This document shows positions 61,301 through 64,000 of a stretch of DNA of 64,000 nucleotides, piece after piece. Under the pieces are notes generated by a model that was not told where the DNA came from, did no database searches, and worked only from the letters and a program-made list of their open reading frames with translations. This stretch comes from Cheilinus undulatus (Eukaryota > Chordata > Actinopteri > Labriformes > Labridae): assembly GCF_018320785.1 (NCBI RefSeq), contig NC_054885.1, forward strand, positions 8,010,921-8,074,920, in the 5' to 3' direction. Position 1 is the first letter of the stretch; every line of letters starts with the position of its first letter. A program made the translations under genes and the position numbers.

Positions 61301-63323
61301 CTTCTCATTGTTAAAACTTGACTAAAAACTCTTCCCAAATAAAAATGTGTTTTTCAACTATCTTTTCCATCAGAAACTTAAAAAAACTCAATCAGAATTC
61401 TTTTATTTTCTTAACTGTCTTTGGAATGTTTTGGGTTTTAATGACAATTAGCAGGAACGAATGGTTTTGGAAAACAGATTGTTCAAAAATTTTGTTAGAC
61501 CTAAACTTGCAAAGCTGATGGATTGGCCAGGCTCCATGTCTGTTGTCAAGCAGATCGATCATGCAAAGCTCTTGAAACAATTGTGTTAGGTCTGAGAACA
61601 GACCAGACGAATCATTACCACTTGAGGAGAAAGGTGGTAACTATAGTTGTACTGAAAGCTGACTGCAATGGCTGCCTCCAGTGTAGGGATTATCATGGAT
61701 TTAGTTATAGTATAGTGGAAGTTTTATCATAACTAGGCCACATTTTTTTTATTAAAAAAGATTAAAGAAATGCACTGAAAAGCTTCTCTTGACAGCAAAT
61801 GTGTTTTTGTACTTCTGTTGACTGGCCTCAGCAGTTTAATCAAACAAGCTCCATCATTAATAACCTGCAACAGCGCCTGCCTGTCGAGCTCAGGTTACTA
61901 CCAGAGCTGTGCATGCCTACTACCTCATTTTATCACTCTGATTGGTCCATAATGAATGTGACTGATGGAGCGTTCGTCCAATCACCTTGCTAGAATTTTT
62001 TGAAAAGTCCTGCCCTTCCCAAACACTTTGTTTGCGAAGTTTCTCAGATAAATATTGAATATATCCATGCAATGGAAATATGAAACAGTCTATCTGATGG
62101 ATCTGTAAATGGGTTAATTGTTTCATTCTTTTCCACTGACCAACAATGATGAAACTGTGAAGTTATAGATTACAGAGATAAACTTACATCTCCTAACCTA
62201 AGAAACTTTTACTAAACATTAAGATAAAGAGATCTCTTAAGAGGATTCTAGTATCACGTTATTAGTGTTAGTTATGTTAGCCCATTAATGATAGTTTCTG
62301 TTATGTGTTAGCCTCAAACTAACAAGCTAACGTGTATCCTTGGGTACAAATGTGCCAGAGCATGTCCAATAGATATGGTTTTTATATACCATAAGTTATG
62401 TTGCCCTTTAGTGCAGGGCTAACTGTGACTGACAAGTTGCTACCATGACATGAAAAACATGTAAAACAATGAAATTTATCAGTTTCAACATTTGAAATAT
62501 GATCTTTTAGCCATTTTTATAAAGTAGAGTGTTTCACTTTGTTTGAACATAGTGTGTTTGAACATTATCACATTATATTTTAAATAATATTTTTAGATCT
62601 TGCAGTTTACAGAATGTCCCTGCTTTTAAAGAATTGTTGTAATGCAGGACACTCTTGAGTTGTGGGTTTTTCATTTTTCAGACTAAGACGAAATCAAAGC
62701 TTTTACCGATTTCTTGTTTAATTTATCATTTTACACTTAATATGAGAGGATGACCAGCTTCTAGAGGAATGAAGTACTTAAAAATATTTAAAGAATGTCA
62801 ACCATGATTGGCAAAACTATCACTGGAAGACACTTTTTCAGATTTCTAATGGTTTATAAGTGGTAATACTTAAACTTATTTAAGGTAAAGCTTTTCAATT
62901 ATTTATAAGAAGAGTGTCAGTTTGTTATATATATAAGAATTAAATATAACTCCTTGATTTAAGTTTGTCTCTCTATCTCTTAGGGTGACTCTCAGACGTT
63001 CATACATCAGGGTGAGGAAAGATAAATCCAACAGGCTCTCTGTGGGCAGCAGGTGGGCTCATCTATATAAATTCAAAAAGTTACATGTCTACAGTATAAA
63101 ACAAAACCAATGAAAAGATTATAATTCAAATTCTCCTTCATTTTTGGGTGTCTTTTGTGTCCCCAGAGAGCCGTCTGAGAGTCCGTCTCGCTCTTCAGGA
63201 TCCTTCGTTCCATTCTCCTGGTTCACCGAGGGACGAGGGTCGCTATCCTCCACTGGGACTCCCCCCTGCTCCCCCAAAATCACCCCGCTGAGCTCCCCCA
63301 GACCCTGCAAGTCGCACTCCCAG
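55272..63323 (+). CDS. samd14: sterile alpha motif domain protein 14, 5' part
   Basis: Adaptor protein; in mammals SAMD14 affects KIT signalling in blood progenitors and binds actin capping protein, as I recall. Coding exons: 55272-55308, 60289-60446, 60577-60693, 60782-60968, 61191-61290, 62984-63052, 63167-63323 (825 nt, 275 codons, phase 0 at the last donor). Conserved blocks are LNEAIPETELLD (human DLAVPETARLD), RRHRPSRSRYRDSVSS, FDKKTKRRFLDLGVTLRR, DKSNRLSVGSRE and PFSWFTEG. The SAM domain, normally at the C-terminus, is not in the window, so the gene is incomplete here. The paralogous neurabin/spinophilin family shares only part of this. A match to SAMD14 across five exons makes the call firm. 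Confidence 0.92.
55420..56450 (+). repeat. ~115-bp tandem repeat split by a MITE
   Basis: Units with 'ttttcttcaaa(tc)tggcaca', 'gactcaaggatgaactg' and 'ggtcaaaggtcaaggtcagt' occur about twice before 55668 and about twice after 56219. A lone unit lies at 33550-33730 and a part at 11660-11750. This is a widespread fish repeat. Confidence 0.75.
55668..56219. mobile_element. Tc1-type MITE with TA duplication
   Basis: The ends cagtgcttaacaaatttatt and gtctaataaatagttaagcactg are inverted. A TA dinucleotide lies directly outside each end. It is 552 bp, non-coding, and inserted into the 115-bp repeat units in samd14 intron 2. Confidence 0.88.
58300..59945 (+). mobile_element. Tc1-like element with nested insertion
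   Basis: The left part reads [20 protein letters not shown]. After a 730-bp insertion the right part reads VEELDWPTKRPDINPIEHLW and [20 protein letters not shown]. Together they are the DDE core and C-terminus of a Tc1 transposase, but with frame breaks. Same family as 17540-19235. It lies in samd14 intron 2. Confidence 0.85.
58837..59566. mobile_element. nested element, TA-flanked
   Basis: The ends ggggtgcactatattattgg and gatattggctgaaatccaat...tgcatccc are related in inverted orientation. TA lies outside each. The interior includes two 'gagctgaacaatttt'-like phrases, related to the repeat at 21687-22200. Confidence 0.6.
60289..60446 (+). CDS. samd14: samd14 exon 2
   Basis: 158 nt. It encodes DLNEAIPETELLD, QLSVKTRRHRPSRSRYRD and ends at a Lys before a gtacag donor. 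The RRHRPSRSR block is nearly identical to mammals. Confidence 0.93.
60577..60693 (+). CDS. samd14: samd14 exon 3
   Basis: 117 nt, phase 0 at both ends. It encodes DSPLHSARSPLQL, NSPSPDSLLSVRSPAFSF. Rich in SP motifs, so a likely target of proline-directed kinases (inference). Confidence 0.88.
60782..60968 (+). CDS. samd14: samd14 exon 4
   Basis: 187 nt. It encodes RYHQLTNATSQEALV (human RYRPLHNAASHEGLA) and a Ser/Pro/Cys stretch. Ends in phase 1 at a gtacaa donor. Confidence 0.9.
61191..61290 (+). CDS. samd14: samd14 exon 5
   Basis: 100 nt from a tttgtttcag acceptor. It encodes SRDTSPADSGSPTVIFDKKT and KRRFLDLG. Ends in phase 2, splitting the Gly codon of LGVTLRR. Confidence 0.93.
61291..62983. 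other. samd14 intron 6 (between exons 5 and 6)
   Basis: 1.7 kb of AT-rich sequence with no recognised repeat, exon or regulatory motif. Confidence 0.5.
62984..63052 (+). CDS. samd14: samd14 exon 6
   Basis: 69 nt from a tctcttag acceptor. It encodes VTLRRSYIRVRKDKSNRLSV and ends 'GSR' split by the intron. This basic block is the most conserved part of the N-terminal half. Confidence 0.9.
63167..63323 (+). CDS. samd14: samd14 exon 7
   Basis: 157 nt. It encodes EPSESPSRSSGSFVPFSWFT then CSPKITPLSSPRPC and SHSQ, ending in phase 0 before gtacag. The FVPFSWFT motif is shared with mammalian SAMD14. Confidence 0.92.
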
Positions 63324-64000
63324 GTACAGAACTTATCAAATTATCCTCCATGTTTATGGTTCATCAAGAAAACCCTCATCTAGTTGCTCAGTTTCACAGA
63401 TACCTATCTTTTTTCTGTTATCTGCCATGAGATTAACTTAGTAAATGTTTAGCATCTGAATTACTGTTTTCAACCATTTGTTTATTTTGTCATTTTTGTT
63501 TGGAAGTATTTGTTCAAACAGATACCTGCCACCCAATCAGAAGAGGAGATTTAGTGAAGTGATGATGCAGTAGTTATAGTGAGTCATTTTCAATGTGAAC
63601 ACACAGTGTGTATCAGTGAGTGTCTTTCTGTGCATTGATTTTTCTGATTTACTAAACTTCGCCCACACACATGCTTTTAGTTCACCCACCACAGCACACA
63701 CAACGAGAAAGTCACATTATCCCAAGGCTGTGGTTTGTTTTGTGGTTGGTGATAAATTTTCTGCTGCTGTAGTCCAGAAGAATAACTGTCGTCTGTAAGA
63801 ACAATGTGTGTGTATTGCAACCATAAACACACTTTCAGTCCGCCTCGTTTTTCTTTTCTGTCGGTTTTATCTCTTCAGTTAATGACTCTCCCTCTTTCTC
63901 TCTCTGTTTCACCATTAAAGCTCAGAGGAAGATGCCCCATTAGACATCCATCAGGAAGAGAGCTAATGGCTCTAATAGGCTTTTGTGTACGTGTGGGTCT
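63324..64000. other. samd14 intron after exon 7, to window end
   Basis: No convincing next exon is seen. The continuation expected from mammals (an acidic DDSTPP-type stretch, then the SAM domain) must lie further right. Confidence 0.45.

Noticed and set aside
63922..63976. Possible next samd14 exon after 'accattaaag'
   Set aside because: In the required phase 0 the translation does not resemble SAMD14. The attractive frame (SEEDAPLDIHQEES then stop) is out of phase with exon 7.

Overview
The window is nuclear DNA of a bony fish, most likely a percomorph teleost. The evidence is spliced vertebrate genes with GT-AG introns, a tRNA-headed SINE of the V-SINE/DANA type, many Tc1/mariner and hAT relics, and dense microsatellites. 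There are no bacterial operons. Gene identities come from reading translations against families known from memory; no database search was run.

The left half (2.7 to 30.5 kb, minus strand) is one complete gene that I identify as arhgap27, a Rho GTPase-activating protein. Twenty coding exons with consistent splice phases join into 2,970 nt (989 codons plus stop). The protein runs SH3, acidic/proline linker, two WW domains, PH domain, RhoGAP domain with an intact arginine finger. Besides the chosen first exon (30.5 kb) there are two candidate alternative first exons. One at 32.9 kb lies downstream of a TATA box and keeps the SH3 frame. One at 22.7 kb lies beside GC boxes and would give a protein without SH3.

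The intergenic stretch (33 to 49.8 kb) holds no recognisable protein gene. It contains degenerate short-unit arrays, hAT-type MITEs with 7/8-matching target duplications, tRNA-derived SINE copies, a tandem duplication at 40 kb and many simple repeats.

The right end (49.8 to 64 kb, plus strand) carries the 5' part of samd14: a probable non-coding first exon and seven coding exons (825 nt, 275 codons, open at the last donor seen). The C-terminal SAM domain lies beyond the window. The two genes are divergent. arhgap27 acts on Rho-family GTPases at membranes; SAMD14 is a scaffold linked to actin capping and receptor signalling. Nothing in the sequence shows that they work together beyond sharing an upstream region.

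About a third of the window is recognisable mobile DNA, much of it nested, with Tc1-like copies interrupted by smaller elements. The main candidates for something new are the alternative-promoter structure of arhgap27, a cassette of seven frame-neutral exons (WW region) bracketed by two inverted degenerate arrays, and an overlapping upstream ORF in samd14 that spans two introns.
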